NCBI GenBank assembly: GCA_905194705.1
Contig: CAJJTI010000023.1
Span: 1 to 18,465 of the forward strand
Direction of reading: 5' to 3'
DNA: 18,465 nucleotides
From: an uncultured Solobacterium sp.
Lineage (GTDB): Bacteria > Bacillota_I > Bacilli_A > Erysipelotrichales > Erysipelotrichaceae
Shown: one piece after another, positions 6,691 to 13,484 of the stretch
How positions within the stretch are numbered: the first letter of the stretch is position 1
How the letters are laid out: each line of letters opens with the position of its first letter
The notes under the pieces: model-generated
The model's database searches: none
Told to the model about the DNA's origin: nothing
What the model saw: the letters and a program-made list of their open reading frames with translations, nothing else
Translations under genes and position numbers: made by a program

Positions 6691-7493
6691 TAGAAGAAAT
6701 CCTCCTCACTATTTGCTGGTGTATTATCAGCTGAAGCTTTTCCAACTGCATTTTTAGCATCTAAAATTTTCTTATCATTGAAGAAGTACATAATTGCTAC
6801 AACAGCCATGATAATAGCAATTGGTAATGTACCTAATCCTAGATATTTTGCTAGAACGAAACCAACGAAGAAGAAACCACCAATTTCTTTGCTCCAGATC
6901 ATTGTTGTTAAGATAGCAAATCCGATACCAGTCATCATACCACTTGCAGCACTTAAGCCTCTCATTACCCATGCTGGTAAGCTTGCCATGAATGCTTCTA
7001 GTCCATTTACACCAAATGCAATAGATAAGAATAAGATAATGCATTGAGGAAGACGGTCTACAAATACACCAAAGAAAATTGTTTGTGCACGGAACTTCTT
7101 CATATCTCCAGAAGCTGCTACCTTTTCAAAATGAGGTGCAAATGAAGCAAGTACTGGTTTGTACATTTCATTAACTGAACTCATAACTGTTCCAATAGGC
7201 ATAGCTAATGCTAAACCTGTTTCTACATCACTACCACTTATGATAGTATATGCAACAGCAATAATACTAGCTGCCATTGCATCTGCAGGAACACTACCAC
7301 CGATTGCACTAATACCCATGAATATAGATTCAAGAGTAGCTCCCATTACAATACCTGTTTGAATATCCCCTAAAAATAATCCTGTGATTGTTGCAATCAC
7401 AATTGGACGCTGGAATGTCTGCCAAGCAAGAGTACGATCAATCGCATTGCCAAGCCACCAAGCCAACGCACACATTAAGCCTTGTTGTACCAT
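6690..7493 (-). CDS. PTS mannose/fructose/sorbose-family EIIC component
   Basis: Membrane subunit IIC, 267 residues with several transmembrane helices. Visible family segments are RPIVIATITGLFLGD, the MGATLESIFMGISAIGG signature loop, and SVPADAMAASIIAVAY. The C-terminal tail after YFFNDKKI is polar and cytoplasmic. AAAGGAGA within the end of EIIB supplies the ribosome-binding site, 15 bases between genes. Works with IID to translocate the sugar, which EIIB phosphorylates. No frameshift or gap seen. Confidence 0.93.
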   Translation of the reverse strand: MVQQGLMCALAWWLGNAIDRTLAWQTFQRPIVIATITGLFLGDIQTGIVMGATLESIFMGISAIGGSVPADAMAASIIAVAYTIISGSDVETGLALAMPIGTVMSSVNEMYKPVLASFAPHFEKVAASGDMKKFRAQTIFFGVFVDRLPQCIILFLSIAFGVNGLEAFMASLPAWVMRGLSAASGMMTGIGFAILTTMIWSKEIGGFFFVGFVLAKYLGLGTLPIAIIMAVVAIMYFFNDKKILDAKNAVGKASADNTPANSEEDFF

Positions 7494-7508
7494 GTTTTCT
7501 TATCTCCT

Positions 7509-8000
7509 TTACTTTAATACTTTGGCTAAATCTTCAACTGGTTCTTCTGGTGTTGTTTGGTATTCACACTTTAAACCAGTAGCTAACAATTCTCTGAATT
7601 CTTGAATTTCATCATCATCGCAATAAATGTTATTGCCATATGCCTTACGAGGTTTACCAGGTTTTTCTGGAGCAACTCTTCCATAATTACCAACATTGAT
7701 ATATGGAATACCACTCACTGCCTTAACAACCTTTAATGCATCACTTGGACAATTTACTAATACAAGAATCTTTAATCCTTCGCATCTTGGATCGTTTAAT
7801 AGTTTAATTGAATCATCAACTGTTTTAATTGCTGTCTTAATTCCTGATGGAGCAGCCATCATTAGTGACTTTTTAATAATGTCACTTTTTGCTGCACTGT
7901 CATTTGCCACTACAATGTGATCTACACCTGTATGACGGCTCCATTTAATGGCAATCTGTCCATGAATCAATCTTTCATCAATTCTAAATAACTTAATCAT
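7509..8000 (-). CDS. PTS mannose/fructose/sorbose-family EIIB component
   Basis: Cytoplasmic EIIB subunit, 163 residues. The phosphorylated His13 lies in the signature RIDERLIHGQI; it takes phosphate from an EIIA and gives it to the incoming sugar. Other family marks are VVANDSAAKS and YINVGNYGR. First gene of the operon; AAAAGGAG (8011-8017 on the plus strand, reversed) gives the start at 8000. No EIIA gene or domain is next to it, so the phosphate must come from an EIIA encoded elsewhere. Promoter region described separately (8020-8126). Confidence 0.95.
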   Translation of the reverse strand: MIKLFRIDERLIHGQIAIKWSRHTGVDHIVVANDSAAKSDIIKKSLMMAAPSGIKTAIKTVDDSIKLLNDPRCEGLKILVLVNCPSDALKVVKAVSGIPYINVGNYGRVAPEKPGKPRKAYGNNIYCDDDEIQEFRELLATGLKCEYQTTPEEPVEDLAKVLK

Positions 8001-8019
8001 CCTTCATCACTCCTTTTGA

Positions 8020-8033
8020 TGTATGCGTTTTCA
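8020..8033 (-). promoter_or_regulatory. Putative CcpA cre site before the PTS operon
   Basis: On the minus strand, TGAAAACGCATACA matches the degenerate cre pattern TGNAANCGNWNNCA at every fixed position. It lies about 11-24 bases downstream of the start predicted from the sigma-54 promoter, and just upstream of the EIIB Shine-Dalgarno. This is where CcpA bound to HPr-Ser-P could block transcription when preferred sugars are present. Short motif; confidence moderate. Confidence 0.55.
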
Positions 8034-8054
8034 CTACAAGTAATATAAAATGAT

Positions 8055-8070
8055 TGCAACACTCATTCCA
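8055..8070 (-). promoter_or_regulatory. Putative sigma-54 (-24/-12) promoter of the PTS operon
   Basis: On the minus strand, TGGAATGAGTGTTGCA fits TGGCACGNNNNTTGCW, with the GG at -24 and GC at -12 separated by exactly 10 bases and a perfect TTGCA. Mannose-family PTS operons in Firmicutes are commonly driven by RpoN with LevR-type activators, so the context agrees. The predicted transcript start is about 8044, 44 bases before the EIIB start codon. No LevR-type (AAA+) activator is in this window. Confidence 0.65.
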
Positions 8071-8082
8071 CGTTATTTTTTG

Positions 8083-8126
8083 TGAACTTGTTCATGTAAT
8101 TTCTATATTTGCATGAAACTTCGTGC
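8083..8126 (-). promoter_or_regulatory. Two inverted repeats upstream of the sigma-54 promoter (activator-site candidates)
   Basis: TGAAC-TT-GTTCA (8083-8094) is a perfect 5-2-5 inverted repeat. GCATGAA-AC-TTCGTGC (8111-8126) is a 7-2-7 repeat with one mismatch. They share a GAA-centred core and are 28 bases apart centre to centre to within a base or so. Their place upstream of the -24 element is right for enhancer-type sites of a sigma-54 activator; the protein that binds them is not identified. Confidence 0.45.
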
Positions 8127-8141
8127 AAAAAGTTTAGATAT

Positions 8142-8174
8142 AAAAAAAACTATTAACGCGTATTGTTAATAGTT
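8142..8174 (-). terminator. Rho-independent terminator of the PRD regulator, displaced by the ISL3 element
   Basis: AACTATTAAC (8148-8157) and GTTAATAGTT (8165-8174) make a 10-bp stem with a 7-base loop, followed on the minus strand by eight T (8142-8149). If the ISL3 element and one copy of its target duplication are removed, this hairpin lies directly after the stop of the regulator gene now ending at 9836. The element inserted at the base of the stem and now separates gene and terminator by about 1.65 kb. Confidence 0.8.
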
Positions 8175-8176
8175 CG
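8169..8176 (+). repeat. Left target-site duplication of the ISL3 element
   Basis: ATAGTTCG, repeated at 9824-9831; 8 bp is the usual length for the ISL3 family. The copy overlaps the right arm of the terminator stem. Confidence 0.85.
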
Positions 8177-8216
8177 AGTAATTTAAAGTACTCAGTGGTG
8201 TGGCTACCCCTTTAAC

Positions 8217-8283
8217 TATAACCGTGGTGTGGTCATCAATATAACACCCGAGTGGTTTTTATATAACAATTGTGTGGTCATTA
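8217..8283 (+). repeat. Left iterons of the ISL3 element
   Basis: Three 22-23-bp units begin TATAAC at 8217, 8240 and 8262 and carry GTGGT near their ends. A less regular GTGGT copy lies at about 8195. The unit at 8262 (TATAACAATTGTGTGGT) is the exact reverse complement of the first right-hand unit at 9734. Likely transposase-binding sites. Confidence 0.75.
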
Positions 8284-8294
8284 TGCAGTAAATT

Positions 8295-8353
8295 AAAAAC
8301 TCCTTAACTTATAATTGAGTTTGACTGTAAACAAATATAAGAAAGGAGTTTTT
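8295..8353 (+). promoter_or_regulatory. Hairpin hiding the ISL3 transposase ribosome-binding site
   Basis: AAAAACTCCTT (8295-8305) pairs perfectly with AAGGAGTTTTT (8343-8353), which contains most of the AAAGGAG Shine-Dalgarno of the transposase. The stem continues inward with CTTATA (8308-8313) and TATAAG (8336-8341), 17 bp in total with small bulges. It would form on any transcript entering from outside the element and block translation; a promoter inside the left arm would escape. Function inferred from IS10-type control. Confidence 0.7.
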
Positions 8354-8356
8354 ATA

Positions 8357-9664
8357 ATGGATACTAATATCCGAAATAAGTTTATCACGAACATACTTAA
8401 TGTTGATGATAAAGATATTGATTCATTAGATTGTATCGATGACTCAAATGGTAATTTAACACTTACCATTAAATTGTTAAGAAAAGAAAGTGATGTTTGT
8501 CCGGCATGTGACAAACCAGGAAGAATACATGGTTATAATACGAAAAAACTTAACCATTCTATTTTTGCTAATAGAAAATGTATTATTATTTTCAAACAGA
8601 GAAGATATAAATGTGTAGATTGTGATTTAACATTTTCAGAATCGAACCCTTTTGCAAAAAGAAATGGAAAAATCACTCATGAAACAAAAATAAATGTTCT
8701 GAAAGATCTCAAGAGAACTAATGTCACATATAACCAGGTCGCTGGAAGATATAATATTACAGCTACTGAAGTTCAAAGAATTTTTGATAAACATGTAAAT
8801 ATTGAACCTCATGCTTTACCAGAAGCTTTATCAATTGATGAACATTACTTTCCAAATAGTGATTATGATGGTTTATATATGTTTATTATGATGGATTTCA
8901 GAACAGGAGAGCTTATTGATATCTATCCTGACAGGAAAAAAAGTTATCTGATATCTAAATTTTCAGCCATCAAGAATAGAACGTATAACGATAAAACACA
9001 TACTAGCGAATTAAGTAGAGTGAAATATATTTCAATGGATCTCAATGATTATTATAGACAAGTATGCAAATTATATTTTCCTAACGCCATTATCTGTGCC
9101 GACGAATTTCATGTCATAAAAAATTTAAATGATTATTTTGATAATGTCAGAAAAAGATGTAGAAGAAATTGTGACAGTGATTTGTATATATATCTGCTTA
9201 CTAAGTTTGAATGTGTTTTAAGTGTTGATGCAGATTTAGATAATATCGGTAAATATAACAGGAAACTTGGAAGATACATCAATTACCGTGGCATAAGAGA
9301 ATTGATTTTTGAAGCTTTTCCAGATATAAGGATAGCTTATGAATTAAAAGAAGATTATATATCATTTAATAGAACTGCTACATTAAACAATGCTGAAATT
9401 GAACTTGAAAAACTAATTGAAGCTTTTAAAAACTGCAGCATTAAAGAATATAAAGCATTCTCGTCATTACTTATTAACTGGGAAAAAGAAATAGTTAATT
9501 CATTTATTGTTATAGAGGGTAAAAGAATAAATAATTCATTTATTGAATCAAGAAACAGACAAATAGGTTCACTAATTTATAACGCTAATGGATTATCTAA
9601 TTTCAAAAGAACCAGAAACAGAATAATGTACTGTATCAACAAAAATGATACATATTCAATTTAA
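8357..9664 (+). CDS. ISL3-family transposase
   Basis: A 435-residue DDE transposase. Residues about 37-90 hold the zinc-finger pair CPAC / CVDC with an intervening RRYKC. A helix-turn-helix region follows (YNQVAGRYNITATEVQRIF). The catalytic core has ALSIDEHYF (first Asp), then ICADEFHVIKN (second Asp, with the DxFHV..N motif of ISL3) and SFIESRNRQIG near the C-terminus (catalytic Glu). The ATG at 8357 lies 8 bases after AAAGGAG; an upstream TTG in frame at 8315 has no ribosome site. The gene runs opposite to its neighbours and appears intact. Confidence 0.93.
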   Translation: MDTNIRNKFITNILNVDDKDIDSLDCIDDSNGNLTLTIKLLRKESDVCPACDKPGRIHGYNTKKLNHSIFANRKCIIIFKQRRYKCVDCDLTFSESNPFAKRNGKITHETKINVLKDLKRTNVTYNQVAGRYNITATEVQRIFDKHVNIEPHALPEALSIDEHYFPNSDYDGLYMFIMMDFRTGELIDIYPDRKKSYLISKFSAIKNRTYNDKTHTSELSRVKYISMDLNDYYRQVCKLYFPNAIICADEFHVIKNLNDYFDNVRKRCRRNCDSDLYIYLLTKFECVLSVDADLDNIGKYNRKLGRYINYRGIRELIFEAFPDIRIAYELKEDYISFNRTATLNNAEIELEKLIEAFKNCSIKEYKAFSSLLINWEKEIVNSFIVIEGKRINNSFIESRNRQIGSLIYNANGLSNFKRTRNRIMYCINKNDTYSI

Positions 9665-9692
9665 ATAAAAAGAAAAGATATAGTTTACAGTC

Positions 9693-9713
9693 AGCAGGTC
9701 AACACCTGCTTTT
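9693..9713 (+). terminator. Terminator-like hairpin after the ISL3 transposase
   Basis: AGCAGGT (9693-9699), loop CAAC, ACCTGCT (9704-9710), then TTTATAA. The hairpin is nested in a wider pair, AAGATATAG (near 9675-9683) with CTATATCTT (near 9719-9727). Its T-run is short. Confidence 0.6.
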
Positions 9714-9733
9714 ATAAATCTATATCTTATAAA

Positions 9734-9817
9734 ACCACACAATTGTTATAGTCAAACCACAATTTTGTTATAACTAAACCACATGGTTGTTATAGAGGGA
9801 ACCACTCTCTATGTTAA
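9734..9817 (-). repeat. Right iterons of the ISL3 element
   Basis: ACCAC units start at 9734, 9756, 9778 and 9801 (spacing 22, 22, 23); the first three are followed by TTGTTATA (ACCACACAATTGTTATA, ACCACAATTTTGTTATA, ACCACATGGTTGTTATA). They are inverted relative to the left-hand set. Two-helical-turn spacing suggests that transposase molecules bind along one face of the DNA. Confidence 0.8.
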
Positions 9818-9823
9818 ATTCCC

Positions 9824-9831
9824 ATAGTTCG
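9824..9831 (+). repeat. Right target-site duplication of the ISL3 element
   Basis: ATAGTTCG, identical to 8169-8176, four bases after the regulator's stop codon in its transcription direction. Confidence 0.85.
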
Positions 9832-9835
9832 TATT

Positions 9836-11821
9836 TTAGCCATTGATTAAACCTTCATAAACAATGGAATTTAAATATTCGATATTGTTAGCTTGTATAA
9901 ATTCTTCTCTATTTTTGCTAAATCGCATTAGATAATATACAACCTGCTCTATATATTTGAATTTCTGGAAATCTTCTCCAAAATCTACACTCAAGAAAAT
10001 AATGTAATTTATATCTCTATCTTCCACAACACCTTTTTTCTTTAATTGATATAGTTCAAAACAATTGCCTTTTGTGTATTGTGTGTCGCACATAATAAAC
10101 CAGACATTATCAGCTAAATGATACGATGAAGAATCTTGAAGTTTTTCCATCAATCCTTTTATACTTCCAGTATCTTTACCATTTTTATAGGCAAGCATCT
10201 GCATAAATGAAGACGGTGTATCAAATTCATAATCTTCATAAATACATTCTTTAGAAAAATGAAAATCTTCTAATATATCTGTAATCATATAGTTCTTTAC
10301 AATTATTTTGTTATACAAATCCTGTATCTGTTCATTTGTAATAATCTGGCTTACAGACATATAAGGAATATCATAGCGATAAGAATAATCAGGAAAATTC
10401 AATAAAATATAATCATAATCATATTTATCATACATTCTCATCTCATAATATTCATGTATATCTATTCGTTTAAACCATTCTTTGTTATATCGTTTTAATA
10501 TCTTATTTTTTATAATTTCTGATCCAAGATTACCATTACGGCTGCAGATAGCTAGAGATAGTGGTTGATAGTCAAAAGAAATTGAAGAAATTAAATGATA
10601 AATTCTCACTGCTAATACAGTTACATCAGCATTGCTAAAAGATGTCTGGTATTTTTCACCAATCATCTGGATTACTTTTTCTGCCATTATGCTGACTACG
10701 CCAGAATATAATAATGAAGTACCCGCCATTGCCTTTTCAAGATATAAGTAAGAATTGATACCAAGATCCATTTTTGCAGCTATTGCCACAAGTCCACTTT
10801 CAATTACTTTGTTACAATTACTAATTTGTGTTAAATCTATATGAAATTCATCTTGAACTATTCTAATTGTTAAATTTCTTAATTCTACAATTTTATGATA
10901 AATACATGAAAAGTCTTTTTTTATATCTGTGGAGCAATCATAATCTCCAGCTATAATTAATAATATTTCTGTACTGTCTATTTCTTCTTCAGGAAGGTTG
11001 ATACCTTCTAGTGTATTTAGCTCTGAAACAATATCTTTTGCTAAAGAACGATATGGATAATGTTCCAGTTTAGTTATTGTTTTCTTAGGCAAATGTAAAT
11101 AAGATCCTTCTTTCGCACGATTGTTTGCTAAAAAATAATATTTGCATAAACGGTTAATTGATTTATCAATAACACAAGTATGTGACTTACGTAAATGTTT
11201 CAATACAATTTGACGAATATTTTCTTTCGTTTTTTCATCACATTCAAAGTATGCTGAAAATGATAAATCTTTATACAGATAAATTGCTTTAAAATAATGC
11301 TTTTCTAATAGCTCAATCATGCACATACGTTTTCCAAATTCATTACCTGTAACCTTGATTCCTTTATCTTTTTTTGAATCAATAGATAATTGATAACTAT
11401 TTAGAAAGTTACGAGCATCTTTTAAATCTTTTCGTATAGCGCTGACTGATAAATATAAAGATGAAGCGATATCTTCAATTTTAATAAAATCATTACTTGC
11501 AATAATCATACGTAAAATATCATTTCTTCGACTGTATGTACTTTCCTTTGTATAATTAATTGCATTAAAACTAATATCTAGCTGTTCTTTTACTGGATCA
11601 AAGATAGAATGATCATCAACTTCCAGCCAATATCCAACACCATTCTTGCTTTCTAATCTTGCACCACTTGCAATAGCAAATTGTTTCAAATCTTCTATAT
11701 CACTTTTAAAAGTACGGACAGATACACCTATTTCTTCTACAAGTTCTTCACTTCTTGCCGGACTATTCTTTGTAGAAAGAATATAGAATTCATACAGTAA
11801 TCTTCTCTTTTCAACTGCCAT
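9836..11821 (-). CDS. PRD-type transcriptional regulator (HTH-HTH-PRD-PRD-EIIB-like-EIIA-like)
   Basis: A 661-residue protein with the MtlR/BglG-type activator layout. Residues 1-65 form a DeoR/HTH_11-like winged helix (SEELVEEIGVSVRTFKSDI). Residues about 100-170 form an Mga-like HTH (IEDIASSLYLSVSAIRKDL). Two PTS-regulation domains follow (about 200-300 and 310-415), then an EIIB-like domain from about 419 with Cys426 in LAICSRNG, and an EIIA-like C-terminus. Phosphorylatable His is not evident: PRD2 reads ESGLVAIA where many have HL, and the EIIA-like part has no obvious GVAIPH motif. Signalling may be degenerate or partly phosphorylation-independent. It follows the malic-enzyme gene by 27 bases with a GGGAG ribosome site, so it is probably in the citrate operon and may control it. 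Its terminator is displaced by the ISL3 element. No AAA+ domain, so it is not itself a sigma-54 activator. Confidence 0.82.
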   Translation of the reverse strand: MAVEKRRLLYEFYILSTKNSPARSEELVEEIGVSVRTFKSDIEDLKQFAIASGARLESKNGVGYWLEVDDHSIFDPVKEQLDISFNAINYTKESTYSRRNDILRMIIASNDFIKIEDIASSLYLSVSAIRKDLKDARNFLNSYQLSIDSKKDKGIKVTGNEFGKRMCMIELLEKHYFKAIYLYKDLSFSAYFECDEKTKENIRQIVLKHLRKSHTCVIDKSINRLCKYYFLANNRAKEGSYLHLPKKTITKLEHYPYRSLAKDIVSELNTLEGINLPEEEIDSTEILLIIAGDYDCSTDIKKDFSCIYHKIVELRNLTIRIVQDEFHIDLTQISNCNKVIESGLVAIAAKMDLGINSYLYLEKAMAGTSLLYSGVVSIMAEKVIQMIGEKYQTSFSNADVTVLAVRIYHLISSISFDYQPLSLAICSRNGNLGSEIIKNKILKRYNKEWFKRIDIHEYYEMRMYDKYDYDYILLNFPDYSYRYDIPYMSVSQIITNEQIQDLYNKIIVKNYMITDILEDFHFSKECIYEDYEFDTPSSFMQMLAYKNGKDTGSIKGLMEKLQDSSSYHLADNVWFIMCDTQYTKGNCFELYQLKKKGVVEDRDINYIIFLSVDFGEDFQKFKYIEQVVYYLMRFSKNREEFIQANNIEYLNSIVYEGLING

Positions 11822-11848
11822 ACTTATCTCCCATACCTATTTGTACGC

Positions 11849-12985
11849 TTAATATTTTAATACTATTTTTTCAATTGTTGGAACTACTCTTTCATCAAAT
11901 ACATCTACAATAATATGTTCTGGATCTAATGAAGTTGTTAAATTAGCTATGCCCTTTGCAATTTGAATCTTTAAATCACTAGATACATGTTTTATATCTC
12001 TTCTCTGTAATAATCCTTTAAATAAACCTGGAAAAGCTAGAACATTATTTACTTGATTAGGATATTTACCACTTCCTGTACCAATGATATATGCTCCATT
12101 ATCTTTTGCAAGTTTTGGATCAATTTCAGGAACTGGATTAGCTAATCCAAATACAATTGGTTTATCATGCATTACTTTAATATCATCACCTGTAATTACA
12201 TTCGCATCACTTAAACCAACAAACACATCTGCATCTTTTAATGCATCATGGATAGAGCCAGAAATATTACCAGGATTAACAATCTTCGCAAAATCTTTCT
12301 GATATGAATTAGACGCATTGTTCTCGTTAACAATACCTTGTTTATCTACTAATACAATATGATGAATACCTGCATCATATAGTAACTTGCTGCTTGCTAA
12401 ACCACTGGCTCCTGCACCACACATAACTACTTTTATCTCTTCGAATTTCTTTTGTGATAATTTACAAGCATTCATCATTGCCGCAAGTAAGGCAATAGCT
12501 GTACCATGTTGATCATCATGATACACAACTATATCGCATTTCTCCTGTAATTTTTCTTCGATTTCAAAACATTCTGGAGCTTTAAAATCTTCTAAATGAA
12601 TAGCCGCAAAACTGCCACTGATATTATAGATTGTTTGTACAGTCTCTTCTATTGAACCTTGACGAATACAAATTGGAAAAGCATTTACATTTGCAAGTTC
12701 CTTATAAAGAAGAGACTTGCCCTCTATTACTGGTAATGAGGCTTTACTTCCAATATCACCAAGCCCAAGTACGGCACTACCATCGCTGATAACCGCAACC
12801 ACTTTTCCTTTTATTGTTTCATCATCTGCTACTTTTTCATCTTTAGCAATTGCTTTACATATTTCTGAAATTCCAGGCGTATATGCCTTTGATAAATCTT
12901 CTTTATTTTTTATATGAAATAAAGAATTCATTTCCAATAACCCAATATCTTTATGATGAAGTTCCATTACTTCACTATTTTCCAT
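11849..12985 (-). CDS. citM: Malic-enzyme-family oxaloacetate decarboxylase (CitM-like)
   Basis: A 378-residue short-form malic enzyme. The N-terminal domain starts with YTPGISEICKAIA (catalytic Tyr), followed by VAVISDGSAVLGLGDIG and LPVIEGKSLLYK (catalytic Lys). Metal residues are in IHLEDFKAP and VYHDDQHGTA. The C-terminal NAD(P)-binding Rossmann motif is GAGASGLASSKLL, then LANPVPEI and TGSGKYPNQVNN. In cit operons of lactic bacteria this homologue (CitM) works as an oxaloacetate decarboxylase, giving pyruvate from the citrate lyase product; position in this operon supports that role, though ordinary malate oxidation cannot be excluded. The ATG overlaps the end of citX by 11 bases and has GGGAGAGAG upstream. 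Confidence 0.87.
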   Translation of the reverse strand: MENSEVMELHHKDIGLLEMNSLFHIKNKEDLSKAYTPGISEICKAIAKDEKVADDETIKGKVVAVISDGSAVLGLGDIGSKASLPVIEGKSLLYKELANVNAFPICIRQGSIEETVQTIYNISGSFAAIHLEDFKAPECFEIEEKLQEKCDIVVYHDDQHGTAIALLAAMMNACKLSQKKFEEIKVVMCGAGASGLASSKLLYDAGIHHIVLVDKQGIVNENNASNSYQKDFAKIVNPGNISGSIHDALKDADVFVGLSDANVITGDDIKVMHDKPIVFGLANPVPEIDPKLAKDNGAYIIGTGSGKYPNQVNNVLAFPGLFKGLLQRRDIKHVSSDLKIQIAKGIANLTTSLDPEHIIVDVFDERVVPTIEKIVLKY

Positions 12986-13484
12986 TTTCTCTCTCCCTGT
13001 TTTTGATTACATAATTCTCAAAAAAATCAATCAATTCATCTACTGTATGTGTACGGTTTCTCCCACATATTTTCGCATCTAAATTGCAAATAAAACATTT
13101 GCGATTTTCTTTATGAAAGCTGTTTCGACTTAATAAACCCATCTGTTGATCATAGACATCTAAATCAATTAATCTTCCATATACCCATTCGTCTTCAATT
13201 TGAATTGCTTTTAATTTTAACAATCCACTATTTTCATTTAATGGAATAATTGCATAATATCCGGCATAGCTTTCTTTTTGTATAATTTTATCAACCAGGA
13301 ATTCCTTCTTTATTTTATCTATTGCAGAAACAAATACTTCTTTACTGTAATCGTTACATTTATTAGGACCAGGATAGTTAATTGATAGCACAACAACTGT
13401 TTTATAATCGTTTAACATATTAAAAATCTGTTGATGCTTTTCTTCTCTAGCAGATAAAATTTCGTTTATATTTTCATTCTTCAA
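12975..13484 (-). CDS. citX: Holo-citrate lyase synthase (apo-citrate lyase phosphoribosyl-dephospho-CoA transferase)
   Basis: CitX transfers the triphosphoribosyl-dephospho-CoA made by CitG to the Ser of the acyl carrier CitD. It is 169 residues. The N-terminus has EILSAREEKHQQI, the core has VYGRLIDLDVYD, and the C-terminal signature has Cys-rich FICNLDAKICGRNRTHT. The start is a TTG at 13484, with GGTGA seven or so bases upstream inside citF. No ATG in frame precedes the conserved SAREEK, so the non-standard start is the best choice. Overlaps citF by 11 bases and citM by 11 bases. Confidence 0.9.
   Translation of the reverse strand: MKNENINEILSAREEKHQQIFNMLNDYKTVVVLSINYPGPNKCNDYSKEVFVSAIDKIKKEFLVDKIIQKESYAGYYAIIPLNENSGLLKLKAIQIEDEWVYGRLIDLDVYDQQMGLLSRNSFHKENRKCFICNLDAKICGRNRTHTVDELIDFFENYVIKNRERENGK

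Larger units (their letters stand above)
8177..9823 (+). mobile_element. ISL3-family insertion sequence, complete (1647 bp)
   Basis: Bounded by an 8-bp direct repeat ATAGTTCG on both sides. The ends match imperfectly as inverted repeats: AGTAATTTAAAGTACTCAGTGG on the left is split here as AGTAATTTAA / AGTACTCAGTGG, against GGGAATTTAA / CATAGAGAGTGG on the right. Each end carries about four spaced copies of an ACCAC...TTGTTATA motif. It encodes one transposase of full length. The intact duplication implies a recent, single insertion. Confidence 0.88.

Noticed and set aside
6775..7605. Several frames of 64-89 codons on both strands within the PTS genes
   Set aside because: They lie wholly inside EIIB/EIIC coding sequence in other frames, lack ribosome sites and have no recognisable domains.
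8001..8140. Riboswitch or small RNA between the PTS operon and the ISL3 element
   Set aside because: The bases are accounted for by promoter, cre and inverted-repeat signals, and I see no extended conserved fold.
8195..9817. Iterons as a plasmid replication origin
   Set aside because: They lie symmetrically at both ends of an element with a transposase and an 8-bp target duplication; no replication initiator gene is present.
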